A stretch of DNA of 64,000 bases from Limnanthes douglasii subsp. nivea (lineage: Eukaryota > Streptophyta > Magnoliopsida > Brassicales > Limnanthaceae), in NCBI GenBank assembly GCA_036936605.1, contig JAUPFV010000005.1, forward strand, positions 121,762,453-121,826,452. The letters are read 5' to 3'. The notes below the pieces were generated by a model, which worked only from the letters and a program-made list of their open reading frames with translations, was not told the DNA's origin and did not search any database. The position numbers and the translations under genes are program-made. Positions 45,790-56,528 of this stretch are shown here, piece after piece (position 1 is the stretch's first letter; each line of letters begins with the position of its first letter).

Positions 45790-46151
45790 TGATGTAGCGA
45801 AGACTGCGAACAGACTAGTTTCTTTCCTAGGTATCGGAATCGGGTCAAACGGGTACTTTAATCGAAGATTTCGACGAGCCCATCAGATTTCAACCTGTAG
45901 AGCCTTCGAAAAACAGTTTTAATATTTTAGCATTATTTTATTTATTTATTTTATTTTTAAACATTTATGTAATTTTCCTTATTTGGAATTAGGGTTTTGG
46001 GTCATGCTATATAAAGCATCCTATACCCTATTTTGCCGTCAGACTTTGATTAATTGAATTTTGAGAATTATTATTCTGAGTCTCCTTATTTCTCTAACCT
46101 AGGGTTAGGGTTTTATCGTTGTCTGTTTCTTCTATTTCCGCTTTGCTACCA
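45790..46151 (+). mobile_element. 5' LTR of the chimeric element
   Basis: 362 bp, TGATGTAGCG...GCTACCA. TATA box GCTATATAAAG near 46007. Compared with the 3' LTR it has about 16 substitutions by eye, and it lacks a ~39-bp block present at about 47709-47748. Confidence 0.9.
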
Positions 46152-46154
46152 TAT

Positions 46155-46168
46155 TGGTATCAGAGCCC
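46155..46168 (+). other. Primer binding site of the chimeric element
   Basis: TTGGTATCAGAGCC, three bases after the LTR end: the initiator tRNA-Met complement used by chromoviruses and most copia elements. Confidence 0.85.
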
Positions 46169-46198
46169 AACAATTCCTGCTACGCAGATACAGGAATC

Positions 46199-47611
46199 AT
46201 GTTCCGGGTACCTCTTGATTTGAAGGCTAGAATAGAGAACGACATCTTCAAGTCTACCTGCACAATTGGAAGAAGAATTTACAAATTTATAATTGATTCA
46301 GATATCTATGAGAATCTGATTTCAGAGGAGGCTGTTCAGAAACTAGCGTTGAAGACTGAAGCTCTTCCATACCCATACATACTGTCAACACTGATAGAGT
46401 ACACTGAGGTAACGGTTTCTAAACTGTGTCAAATTGCATTTTCTGTTGGTAATTACAAAGATACAGCATGGTGTGACGTAGTTCCTATGGACGTTTGCCA
46501 TCTAGTTTTAGGAAGTCCATGGCAATTTAAGAGAAATTCTACTTATGATAGTAGAACAAATCGATACAGTTTTGTGAAAGATGGTATCAAGTTTATATTA
46601 GTGTCATCTAGAGTAATGTCTCCAAAACCACCACCAGTTAAGGAGTTTCATGCTCAAATTGCACCAACTGCCGATCTTAGTTGTGATGCTAAAACTGTGT
46701 CTGACTCCGTGTTTGACAAACCAGTCTATGATACAAATATTTTTGAAGATGTATTTGGGTTGGTATTTGACAAACCAGTCTACGATGAGTATGATGATGA
46801 TTGGGATGATGAAGATCTAATTGATATTGAGGAGAAACTTGTAGATCGAGATATTGTCTCAGGCTTCAATACACCAGACTACATCGCTTCAGACCTTCTA
46901 TTGAAGAAGCACTGCAAACTAGCAGATTTTATTGTGGAGATGCATCTTCCAAGTATTTTATGTTATCCTAAAATCAAACCTTTGATTCGGTTTTCGGTGG
47001 ATACATGTTGTCGTATTGGAAAAATGGAAGATGATATTTGTGTGTTTGAGATTATGAATAAATTGATAAAAGAAAAGAATAGTGTTTTAATGGATAAAAG
47101 ACTAGGTTTTGTAATAGAACCTGGAGGATTTTTGTGTGATGGTTGGGGAAATAAAAGAAAGTGTTACAAGTTAAAAATAGAAGATTGCAGTGTTTTGAAT
47201 CTGCTGGCAGATATATACTCTGAAGAACTTGAGAAGCCATGTATTATTCAACAAAGAGGAATTGTTCCTTTCTGCAAGGGTTTTGATGTGATACAACAAG
47301 CACAGTCTGGAACTGGAAAGACAACAACTTTTTGCACGTGCAAAGGTGATGTTGTGCTTAGTAAATGGGTTGAAAAAGCATACATAGAACAAGTGGGTGG
47401 AGTATATCTTCATACTGGTGACCACGGTACTGCTGATGACATGGTAAAGAGGGACAAAGCTGAGAAACCACTTCTTTACAAGAGCTGCAGCATTCGGATT
47501 CTCACCTCTTACACCCTTATCATTGGTGAACACGCCAATGTTTTTACAGTTCTTTCAATGTTTCAGCGTTCCGAATTCGAGGTCGAATTCTTCCCAACCG
47601 GGGAAGGATGA
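46199..47611 (+). CDS. Chimeric ORF: gypsy protease + eIF4A motif I segment + phosphoglycerate mutase segment
   Basis: 470 codons from ATG 46199 (open upstream to TTG 46154 without an ATG). Residues 1-140 are a chromovirus-like aspartic protease ([37 protein letters not shown]); the catalytic DSG is DSD at 33-35. Residues 140-230 resemble the gypsy protease-RT spacer ([17 protein letters not shown]). Residues 231-327 are unrecognised. Residues 328-379 follow eIF4A through the Q motif and motif I ([42 protein letters not shown] at 368-375). Residues 381-470 follow the C-terminus of plant cofactor-independent phosphoglycerate mutase ([39 protein letters not shown]), with metal-ligand-like DH at 408-409. 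The stop TGA is the first three bases of the 3' LTR. Neither host fragment can be active alone. No internal stop despite diverged LTRs. Confidence 0.85.
   Translation: MFRVPLDLKARIENDIFKSTCTIGRRIYKFIIDSDIYENLISEEAVQKLALKTEALPYPYILSTLIEYTEVTVSKLCQIAFSVGNYKDTAWCDVVPMDVCHLVLGSPWQFKRNSTYDSRTNRYSFVKDGIKFILVSSRVMSPKPPPVKEFHAQIAPTADLSCDAKTVSDSVFDKPVYDTNIFEDVFGLVFDKPVYDEYDDDWDDEDLIDIEEKLVDRDIVSGFNTPDYIASDLLLKKHCKLADFIVEMHLPSILCYPKIKPLIRFSVDTCCRIGKMEDDICVFEIMNKLIKEKNSVLMDKRLGFVIEPGGFLCDGWGNKRKCYKLKIEDCSVLNLLADIYSEELEKPCIIQQRGIVPFCKGFDVIQQAQSGTGKTTTFCTCKGDVVLSKWVEKAYIEQVGGVYLHTGDHGTADDMVKRDKAEKPLLYKSCSIRILTSYTLIIGEHANVFTVLSMFQRSEFEVEFFPTGEG
47600..47608 (+). other. Polypurine tract of the chimeric element
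   Basis: GGGGAAGGA directly before the 3' LTR; it also encodes the last residues of the ORF. Confidence 0.75.
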
Positions 47612-48009
47612 TGTAGCGAAGACTGCGAACAGACTGGTTTCTTTCCTAGGTATCGAAATCGGGTCAAACAGGTACTCTAATCGAAGATTTTGATGAGCCC
47701 ATCAGATTTCAAAAATGTGACTTTGTCACTAAGTTTGATACCCAGATTCGACCTGTAGAGCCTTCGAAAACCAGTTTTAATATTTTAGCGTTATTTTATT
47801 TATTTATTTTATTTTCAAACATTTATGTAATTTTCCTTATTTGGAATTAGGGTTTTGGTTCATGCTATATAAAGCATCCTATACCCTATTTTGCCGTCAG
47901 AATTTGATTAATTGAATTTTGAGAATTATTATTCTGAGTCTCCTTATTTCTCTAACATAAGGTTAGGGTTTTATCGTTGTATGTTTCTTCTATTCCCGCT
48001 TCGCTACCA
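47609..48009 (+). mobile_element. 3' LTR of the chimeric element
   Basis: 401 bp, same termini as the 5' LTR, with an additional ~39 bp near 47709-47748. TATA box near 47866. Confidence 0.9.
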
Positions 48010-48014
48010 GTTCA
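48010..48014. repeat. Right target duplication of the chimeric element
   Basis: GTTCA, identical to 45785-45789. Confidence 0.9.
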
Positions 48015-48760
48015 CTAATGATTTTAGATTCTAAATGTGATGATTTTGACACATCATCAGAATATTTAGATACTGATCCAGATTATGTGATTATTTTGAA
48101 TCTTTAGCAATCTTTTGGGGAGATTTCATGTCTGGAAATACTAATAGTTCCAGAAAAAGGCACGTTGTCAGTTTAGCAACTCAATTAGACGAAATGATGT
48201 CTACTCATTTATATGAAAAGCAAGATACTCCTTTTATTTTGTTCAACGAGGATGATTTGAGGGGAATAGTTGGTCATGATGAGGATGTCGTGGTTATAGG
48301 GGCATAAATATCTGGATGTTAAATTTGACGTGTTCTGATTGATACATGGATTTCTACAAATGTGTTATTCAAATCTACGTAAGATAGGATGCATAATCTG
48401 CCTCGAATTTATCAGTCTAATCTTACTATAATTGGTTTTACAGGGGTAAGAGTTCAGAATGGAGAATTTGAATGTGAGGTGTGTTTGGGTAAAGACCCGT
48501 TTAAAAAAGAAATTTCAAGTTTTGCTTATGGTGGTTGAATGCCCAACAAGTTATAATGTTATTTTTAGGAGATCTTGGCTTTCCAGAATGTATGATGTTG
48601 TGTCTAATGTTCATCAATATTTGAAGTATGCTATTGGAAATCGTATTGGTGTGGTTCAAAATGACCAAAACATGGCTATGGAATGTTATGAAACAACACC
48701 TAGGGTTCGAGGTTATAATAATGAGGATCAGATGGCTGAATAGCAGCCAAGGGGGTTGAC
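48015..48760 (+). pseudogene. T3 gag C-terminus and aspartic protease
   Basis: Starts with LMILDSKCDDFDTSSEYLD, the gag end that continues from 45789. The protease follows: VLIDTWIST near 48335 (active-site Gly changed to Trp), then VRVQNGEFECEVCLGKDPF and MVVECPTSYNVIFRRSWL (48525-48585), LKYAIGNRIGVV and a stop at 48741. Frameshifts separate the parts. It matches T1 protease segment by segment. Confidence 0.75.
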
Positions 48761-51700
48761 TTCAGATGAAGAGGAAATGGCTAATCCGAGGGAAACCTCG
48801 GGTTCTTTAACAGTGAGTCAAGACATCGAAGAGTATATTGTTTCTAATAGGAAGACTTTACAAATATGAACATTGTTGTCCTCTACTTTGCGTGATCAAT
48901 TGCTATAAATTCTATTTGATAATTTGGATGTTTTCGCTTGGAAAATAGAGGATGTGATAGGCGTTCCATCTGAAATAATATGCCATAGCCTAGCTATAAA
49001 TTCGAGGATAAAGCCTGTTATTCAAAAGAGATGAGCTTTTATTGTGGAAAATTTAGAGGTTATTGTTCAAAAGGTGGATTGTCTCTATAGAATTGGACAT
49101 ATTAAAGAGGCGCAATTTCTTTTATGAACTTAAAATTCGATGTTAGTAAAAAAGAAGAACAGAAATTGGCGAAGGTGTATTAACTTCACAGATTTAAATC
49201 AAGCATTCCTTAAAGACCCATTCCTTGTCCCTTGAATATATCAGCTGGTTGATTCTACTTCAAGGAATAAAATTCTGTCTTTTATGGATGCCTTTGCATG
49301 GTATAATCAGATTAAAATAGATCCCAAATGCCAGGAAAGTACTACATTCATTACTGATCAAGGACTACATTGTTATAGGGTCATGTCATTTGGGTTGAAG
49401 AATATTGGAGCGACATTTCAAAGGTTGGTGAATAAGGCTTTTTGCTCCTCATATTGGAAGGAATATGGAGGTATACATTGATGATATGTTGGTTAAAAAT
49501 TCCACAGATAGTGAACGCCTCGAAGATCTAAAGGAGACCTTTTTAAATTTGAAGGTCATTCGTTTGAAGTTGAATCTTGAAAAATGTAATTTTGGTGTAC
49601 GATCAAGGAAATTTTAGGGTACATCATTAGTGAAAAAAAGATAGAAACAGATCTTGAATAGTTGAAGGCTTTGGTTTCGATGACATCGCCTCGAACTATA
49701 AAGGAGGTGCAAGTTTTGAGAGGAAGGTTAGCAACCATTAATCGATTTATTTGAAGGTTTTCTAACAAAGTTTTTCCTTTTTTCCAAGTAGTACGAAGAC
49801 CCAAAGAGTTTGAATGAACGCTAGATTGTGAAGCAGCTTTTTCAAAGATTAAAGATCTTTTATTATCACGAGAGATTTTGTCTAAGCCTCGAATTGGAGA
49901 ACAACTGTTGTTGTATATAACAGTGTCTGATTTTGTTGTAAGTGTTGTTGTGATATACGAAGACAAACGAGTTTCAAAGACAGTCTATTATGTTAGCAAA
50001 AGTTTGTTGGTATCAGAGAAAAGGTATTTAAAGCTTGGAAAATTAGCTTTGGCTTTGGTGGTGCCTGCTAGAAAAATGCGCCCTTGTTTTAAAGCTCACA
50101 CCATTGTGATTCAAAATTCTTTCCCACTAAAGAATGTATTACAATGACCATGAATTCCTGGTAGAATGACCAAATGGTGAGTGAAATTGGGAGATTCTAA
50201 CATCATTTTTGTTATAGCTATTACAGCTTAAGTTTTAGCTGATTTTCTGGTCTAATTTCATTCGAGCTGATCAGATGAGGGGAAAAATAAAGATGTCTTT
50301 CCAGAAAGTTTGATGTGGGTGGTTCGAACAGCTGGTGGGTCCAGTATATTGGGGTGTAATGTAGGGGTTCAATTAGTTTCTCCTTCCGCGGAAGCAATGT
50401 ATCAGGCTATTTGGTTTGGTTTTCATGCATCAAATAATGAAGCCGAGTATGAGGCTACATTAGCTGTTTTAAGGCTTGCAAATATTTGTGGAGCAACAAC
50501 AGTTCGTTTGGAATCATATGGCAGGTGTATTTGAGGCAAAGAAAGATCAATTAACTTTGTATTTGCGCAAGCTTCAAAATTTGACTTTTTTGTTTGACAA
50601 AGTGATTGTAGAGCATATTAACCGAGGAGATAATAGAGTTTTTGATTCTTTGGCAACAATTATGTATACAGAAGAATATCCATGGATAATATTACAAGAA
50701 AGTCCTTCGATTTGAAAACGATCAAAACAATATAAATATGTTAAGGAAATATTTGTCACTCCAGACATAATTCAAAGTGATTGGAGGTCTGATATCCTTA
50801 ATTTTTTACTAAGAGGTATGTTACCTCAAGATGCACAACTAACTAAAAAAATTAAGGTATAAGGCTCATGGTTATGTTATATTGGATGAAGTGTTATACA
50901 AAAGGTCTTTAAGTAGACCATTGCTGCGTTGTTTGGGTGAGCACGAATCTCAAAAGATTTTATCTGAGTTGCGTAATGGTGAAGGTTCAGCTTACTATGG
51001 TTTCAAGTCTTTGACGCATCGAGTTTGTTGGCAGGTTATTATTGGGCTTCATTTATGAATGATGCCAAAGTCTTAGTTCGATACTGTGATATTTATCAAC
51101 GATTTTCCAATTATATATATGAACCAACAGTTCCACTTATATCTATTTTTGAAGCTATTCCTTTTGACTGATAAGGAATAGACTTGGTAGGGTCATTGCC
51201 TATGGCTTCTGGAGGACGTCAAATGATCATTGTGGCAGTGGAATACTTTCCAAAGTGGGCTGAGGATGAACCATGATCTGGTATAAAAGCCAATGCTTAA
51301 GTTCATTGTGAATAATATTTGTTGTCGCTTTGTAGTGCCTCAGAAAATCACCATAAATAATGGTCCTCAATTTAACAATAGAGAAATGACTTCTTTTTGC
51401 GCTTCGAGGGGAATCACATAATGTTTTTCTATACATTTTCATCATCAATCAAATGGTCAAGTATAGGTGGCTAATAGGTCAATTTTGGAAGGTTTGAAGA
51501 ATAATTTAATAGGAGTTGCAGGCAAATGGCCTAACTATTTGCAAGAGGTATCGTAAGCTTATCGTACAACTCCTAGAGAGGCCACTCAAGAAACAACTTT
51601 TGCCTTGGTGTATGGTGTAGATAATATTAGCCCTACACAATATACTTTACCTTCTTATAGATTGCTTCATTATTTCGAAGAGCTAAATGAAAAGGCAAAG

Positions 51701-52001
51701 AGAACAAACCTAAACTTGATCGAAGAGAAAATAGTTATAACACATTTTAATATGACTCATTATCAAACTTTGATGAGGAGTCGATATAATTCGAAGGTGA
51801 GAAGGAGAGAATTTAAAGTAGGTGACAAAGTCTTAAGGAAAGTATTCCTCCATATAAAGGACAAATGACTTGGAAAAATGGCCCGGAATTGGAAAGGTCC
51901 TTATATGGTGATGGAGAAAATAAAGCCGGGTACATATTCGAGGTTATAATGAGCATGGGAGGATACTTCAACATCCTTGGAATATAGAACATTTTAAATA
52001 A
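48761..52001 (+). pseudogene. T3 pol: reverse transcriptase, RNase H, integrase (decayed)
   Basis: RT: an INFTDLNQAFLKDPF-like segment (49185), SFMDAFAWYNQIKIDPK (49281), VMSFGLKNIGATFQRLV (49380), VYIDDMLVKN (49470-49500) and a LRGRLATINRFI-like thumb end (49720). First RNase H remnant 49878-50147 (KTVYYVSKSLLVSEKRYLKL). Second RNase H 50310-50715 (FHASNNEAEYEATLAVLRLA, HINRGDNRVFDSLATI). Integrase 50830-52001: CDIYQRF-like zinc region, VAVEYFPKWAE (Asp to Glu), INNGPQFNN (Asp to Asn) and NGQV-stop in place of the catalytic Glu. The C-terminus YQTLMRSRYNSKVRRREFK ends near 52001. All three integrase catalytic positions are lost. Confidence 0.8.
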
Positions 52002-52160
52002 TATTAGGAATGAGTTTATATTTTTAAGATTTTTTTAAATAATTGACACTCTCTTTCCTACCTGGTCAAAGACTGATCACTTTGAAGCTGTTGACCAAGA
52101 GTAACTGTTTTGATTCGAAGTGTTATACGCTTATTAAAAGAACTGTTTAAAGAAACAACC

Positions 52161-52408
52161 ATATTCAAGGTGCTTTCTCTAAATGCACTCATTATATTCG
52201 AGGTACTATGTTCTCTAATTGCACTTATTATATTCGAGGTGTTATGTTCTCTAAATGCACTCATTATATTTGAGGTGCTACGTTCTCTAAAGACACTCAT
52301 TATCTTTGAGGTGTTACATTCTCTAAACGTACTCATTTTATTCGATGTTCAACGTGCTCTAAACTCACTCATTCTATTCGAGGTGTCAACATTTTCTAAA
52401 TGCACTAT
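52161..52408. repeat. Tandem array, ~6.5 units of 36 bp, at the T3 pol/antisense-ORF junction
   Basis: Units begin with TTCTCTAAATGCACTCATTA and continue TATTCGAGGTGTTATG; clear starts at 52175, 52211, 52247, 52283 and 52319. On the complement the core reads AACACCTCGAATATAATGAG, close to the T1 unit. Long open frames on both strands here are artefacts of the 36-bp period. Confidence 0.9.
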
Positions 52409-52668
52409 TTTTATTTTAACAAATTACAAATATATATGTGATGTATATTCAAATTCGAGGTCATTATGTCTTGTTCATGAAATTAAAAGTATTCATGATA
52501 AGATAAAACTTAGCAAATAAATGTGGAAAGAAGAAGAGTAGTTTTTCATTGAAGTTAGAATCCGATCTTACACGAAGATATTTTTTAATGCCAAAAAATT
52601 AAACATTCACAAAATAAATCATCAACAACAAAAGATGATTACAAAATACAAACAAACAGAAATAATAA

Positions 52669-54510
52669 TTAATTATTCTCTTCAGAGTTCTCTTCGGATG
52701 AATCTTCTTCTTCTTTATTGGCATTTAAATTTTCTTTTGACTCTGTCTCTTCAGAAGAATCAGTTAGAATAGGTTCGAAAGCTTCACTAGGACGGTTATC
52801 TATGAGGATCAATTCCCAAAAGTTTGACAGATTTGCTTTTAGGAACGTTGCGTGAAATTTGCGGAGCAAAGTGACTGTTGCTCCTCGACATTTTTTATTG
52901 CAGCTAAGGTGTCCAGTCCACACTGAGTCTTGGCAGTTTGAACATCAGTTCGTTTTTCTTCTTCGAGTGCTGTCTTGAATGCAGCCATATCATCAGTCAA
53001 CTTTTTTTCTCTCCTTCATTCTTGTTCAGAGATTCTTGAAAAGAGGAGTATTTTTTATGTTCCTCGGATATCTCCCTGGCATGTTTAGCTTTAAGTTCAT
53101 TTATCTCAACCTGATGGGAGATCTTGAGTTCTTTTGTTTGTTGATCATGCACATAACATATATGACGTTTGAGGTGGATGACTCCTTTGATAAATTCCGA
53201 CCTGTGAGCTTGGAGCACATGATATTTATCCTCGATTTGTTTTCCAAATATTTCTCTCATCTTCTTCTCTATAGCAACATCTTTTTTATATCACACCATA
53301 TCTTTAACCATGGTTTCCAAATGGCTTCGAGAAGAATTTATTGTTGTGGACAGTGATTTTGCTGCTGTTTCAAGATTGGAATAAGCAAGTATAACAATTT
53401 CGGATGACTCTGGGATATGGATGAAGCTTTGATTATTGAAAGACATAAGTGCAGCGAATGAGGGAGCCAGATGAAGATCTGGATTTAGGCTTTCAGTTAG
53501 AACATGAGCGGTAACGTGACGACCAATTTGTTGAAGTTGTTCTTGGATCTGTTGGACCCTTATATCCATATCTTTGTAGAGATTCTGAAGCTCCTCTGTA
53601 CTAATGGGCTCATCGGGAATAAAGTGGTCATCTCATCGGTGATCATTGGTTGTAGGTTCTCTTCCTTGATCTTCCACTAGAGTTTCTTCAGCTAGGGAAG
53701 TAGGCACTTCTTAAACAGTTTCTTCAAGGTTCTTTTCTGCTCTTTTAACTGGTGAATTTTTTGAAGTAATCTTTTTCATTGGGCAGCAGTTTTCTTTCTT
53801 TTCGAAGAAGGTTCAGCATCGACTCTTTCTTTGATTGTTGGAAGGCTAGTTTCAGTTGTCTTTCTTTTGGTCTTAGTCTCCTTATTTTGTGGCTTCGGTT
53901 TAGTTGAAGGACTAGCACCAGATATACTATCTGTTTTTTTCTGTTTTCCTTTCTTTTTCAAGGGCTGATGACTTTCAGATATGTTTCGCACAGGCAAAGT
54001 AAACCTTACCATCAGGTGCAATCAATCTCTTCACAACAAGTTATGGGTTTGGTGGCTCCAGTAAGGTTTCGGGGAGGTCGACACCCTAGAAGAACCTTCA
54101 CAGATGACTAGTGATGAAGTTTATGGGTTGAAAAGTTGAGTGGAAATCATTTCCCCATTCCATTTCTTCCCAAGTGGTCAACTTAACAAAAATGTCTATT
54201 GCATCCTTCTTGCGACTATTGTATCTCTTCGAAATTCCTGAGTACAGTAGCAATACATGTAAAAAATGATTCAAGTAATAAAAGATTAAACGGAAATACA
54301 AGAGAACTTACTGTTACTTCTCCAAATAAGGTTGATTTTTGAAGGATTCTCTTCGGATATATCCTTCACATTCTCCCAAACTCTAGATAGAAAGACAAAT
54401 CTTTTTTTCCAGAATTTTTCAGTTTTGAGTATGTCGTCGATAATTTTGAAATCATTAGTAAATGTCAGATAGTACAAAGGTAGTATCGGTCCCTTCAACA
54501 CTCCAGTCAT
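52669..54510 (-). pseudogene. T3 antisense extra ORF, N-terminus missing
   Basis: From 54510 on the minus strand: GPILPLYYLTFTNDFKIIDD, WKKRFVFLSRVWENVKDI, INLIWRSN, then an intron (54311-54238), RISKRYNSRKKDAIDIFVKL, WGNDFHSTFQPINFI, VVKRLIAPDGKVYF, a basic linker (54021-53776, KPQNKETKTKRK), a coiled-coil region (53569-52997), the FHATFLKANLSNFW block (52850), and an acidic Ser/Glu tail ending at 52669. About ten stops or frameshifts. Homologous to the antisense ORFs of T1, T2 and T4. The conserved Trp in SRVWENV is kept here and lost in T1. Confidence 0.75.
54238..54311 (-). other. Conserved intron in the T3 antisense ORF
   Basis: On the minus strand: donor GTAAGT, acceptor TACTCAG, 74 bp, phase 1; it joins WRSN to RISKRYN in frame. 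Confidence 0.75.
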
Positions 54511-55252
54511 TTAAATATTTTATGATAATATTACTCTAGTTCTATTATCTTTAATTAAATATACAAATAAAATTTGGTCGTTGAACGTTATAATGTCTAT
54601 CTGACACGAATGTCTCACATTGATTAAGATAATCATTTAAACTTTACCAATTTACAAATTCTCCATCAAATTTAGAAGATTAGTCTGTTTAGCTAAATAT
54701 GATCAACATAAAATCATTAAATATTATGATAAACTATATAAACTTTTTTGGAAATAAATTTGGGTATGCGACTCATGGATAAAGTGACCAAGGCACCAAA
54801 AAATCAGATTTTATTAAAAAATTAAAATTAGGATCTATTATAGGTCTGTATCTCCAGATTATACAAAATATTCTGTTAGGTTTTGAACATATTTTTTCAT
54901 ATAAAATGGTTAAAGTGAGTATATTTTGTAGGCTTATAGTAATTCCTAATTATTGGTAAATAGAAATAAGATTTTTGTTTTGGATATATGTAGATTGGTA
55001 AGCTTGATAATCTTATAAGATTTGGTTCTAATTTCTCAATAAGCAAATATATCATCGGTAAAAGTCATCTTCTCACTCACGTGTATTCTTGAAACCTAGG
55101 TCTTATATAAGCTTTGCATCCTCAATAGTACTCAATGTATTTGAACTAGATATGTTCATAATAAGTCATAAAAATACGTGGTTTAGAAAAAAAATGAATT
55201 TATAAAATAAAAAAGACCAAAAATGTAAATAAAGTCTATTTCTTCAAAGAAG
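54511..55252. other. AT-rich DNA, nothing recognised
   Basis: Region after the truncated end of T3. No LTR matching 43646-44000, no coding sequence. Confidence 0.4.
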
Positions 55253-55365
55253 TTATTAAATAATGCATTTTTTTGTGGATATTAATAATGTGAGAAATGC
55301 TATAACATTAACATCTAGATATTTATCACATTATTAATATCCACAAAAATGCATTATCTAATATT
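55253..55365. repeat. Inverted repeat (foldback), arms ~45 bp, loop ~22 bp
   Basis: The left arm 55253-55298 and right arm 55321-55365 are complementary with only about four differences (core TGTGGATATTAATAATGTGA). The arms would form a long hairpin. It could be a small foldback/MITE or a hairpin-RNA source. Confidence 0.75.
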
Positions 55366-55446
55366 TATATGGTATAAATAAAGTTTATTTCATAGTTTAT
55401 TTTTAAAAATTAAATATTCAAAATTATATGAATTAATTTTTGTGAT

Positions 55447-55471
55447 ATATATATATATATATATATATATC
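55447..55471. repeat. (AT)n microsatellite
   Basis: About 12 AT units, self-complementary with its flanks. Confidence 0.9.
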
Positions 55472-55732
55472 ATATTGCAATCGACTATTATTTATACTAC
55501 ATATTGACAAATTTATGGAGTTAAAATGATGAAGACAACAATATTACGCATTATTTTCCTAATATAATATGTTGTTACATATGCAAAATATATTAGCTGG
55601 CTTATTGTGAAAGTCTTGTAACTTTGCTAGCATAATATATTTTTTCCAAATCTATCACGTCTTTTTTAACAAAAAGAATGCAATATAAGCTTTAAAAATA
55701 GTAAAATATAAAGATAGATTTGATTGGGCTCT

Positions 55733-56092
55733 TAACACTTATTATTTTCAAAACTATTTTGAGGTATATATTTGGTATTTAGTCTAAAATATTTTTAGAA
55801 AACGTGAATAGATTACTAGAGAGAGAAAACAAGTCAAGTATATTAGAGAGAGAACTTGTGAAAAATAAAAATTAAGATAAGGTTGTGTTTTTTATTTCCA
55901 AGAAATATTACACATATTTATAGTAGAGTTAAGTTCTCACTGAAACAACATGGGTGCTTCTGTTGGATACTTCTGTTGGATACTTTACCCTAAAATTATA
56001 CTAAGTAAAGACATGTTTACTTAATATTACATTTTATACCCTTCATGTTTCCATTCTACTCAAATTTTCCCTACCTATTAAATATAAGTTGT
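55733..56092 (-). mobile_element. 3' LTR of T4 (approximate borders)
   Basis: Aligns over about 340 bp with 62341-62688 (TTACTAGAGAGAGA..., GTGAAAAATAAAA, CACATATTTATAG..., ATTAAATATAAGTT). It holds a small direct duplication 'cttctgttggatac' (55960-55985) absent in the partner. TATAAATATG on the minus strand near 55920. Confidence 0.8.
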
Positions 56093-56528
56093 ACCTTCGA
56101 TCTTATCTGTGAGGAGTATTTCTGACCTTATAGACTGTGCACGACATTGACTCACTTCTATGACACATTTCGAAAGCTATTGGGATCCTTAAACTTCTCA
56201 TCAAGTAATTGTTAAGCTCCTGAGCTTGACGTGTCTTGACAACTATCGAGACTCTTATACTTCTCATCAAATAACCGTTGAGCTCTTGAGATCTCTTCTA
56301 TAAATCCCAAATTTCTCTCTCATAAACCACTACTACTAATTTTAGAGATAGAGAGAGATAGATAAAGATCTTTATATATCTTTCCATCATAAAACCCAAT
56401 TTCCAGTTACACGTTGTCAAAAAACACCATTTCGGTTCAATATTTGTTATTATCTTATTGTTAACAAACATTCACAACCTCTTCATAGTTATTCAAAAAT
56501 TCTTGTTCAAAATAAATTCATTTTAATC

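Larger units (their letters stand above)
45790..48009 (+). mobile_element. Chimeric non-autonomous LTR retrotransposon carrying host gene fragments
   Basis: A 2.2-kb element with two LTRs (45790-46151, 47609-48009), GTTCA duplications on both sides, a tRNA-iMet-type primer site (46155-46168) and a polypurine tract (47600-47608). Its single ORF (46199-47611) fuses a gypsy protease to eIF4A-like and phosphoglycerate-mutase-like segments. No reverse transcriptase, RNase H or integrase is present, so it must be mobilised in trans. It is inserted in the gag/protease region of T3, whose frame is restored if it is removed with one GTTCA. Confidence 0.93.
43646..54510 (+). mobile_element. Element T3: Tat-lineage Ty3/gypsy with antisense ORF, 3'-truncated, with nested chimeric element
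   Basis: Order: 5' LTR (43646 to about 44000), primer site, gag, protease, RT, RNase H, integrase (to 52001), tandem array (52161-52408), antisense ORF on the minus strand (54510 back to 52669). It stops inside the N-terminal half of the antisense ORF. No 3' LTR is found. The sequence is colinear with T1 once the insertion 45790-48009 is removed. Strong decay: integrase catalytic residues are changed and pol has many stops. Confidence 0.85.

Noticed and set aside
46154..46198. Upstream extension of the chimeric ORF from TTG 46154
   Set aside because: It runs through the primer binding site. The first ATG is 46199.
47270..47340. A functional eIF4A gene
   Set aside because: Only the Q-motif/motif I region is present; DEAD, SAT and the C-terminal helicase motifs are absent, and it lies inside an LTR element.
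52058..52520. Repetitive frames on both strands (12-residue repeats)
   Set aside because: Created by the 36-bp tandem units between T3 pol and the antisense ORF.
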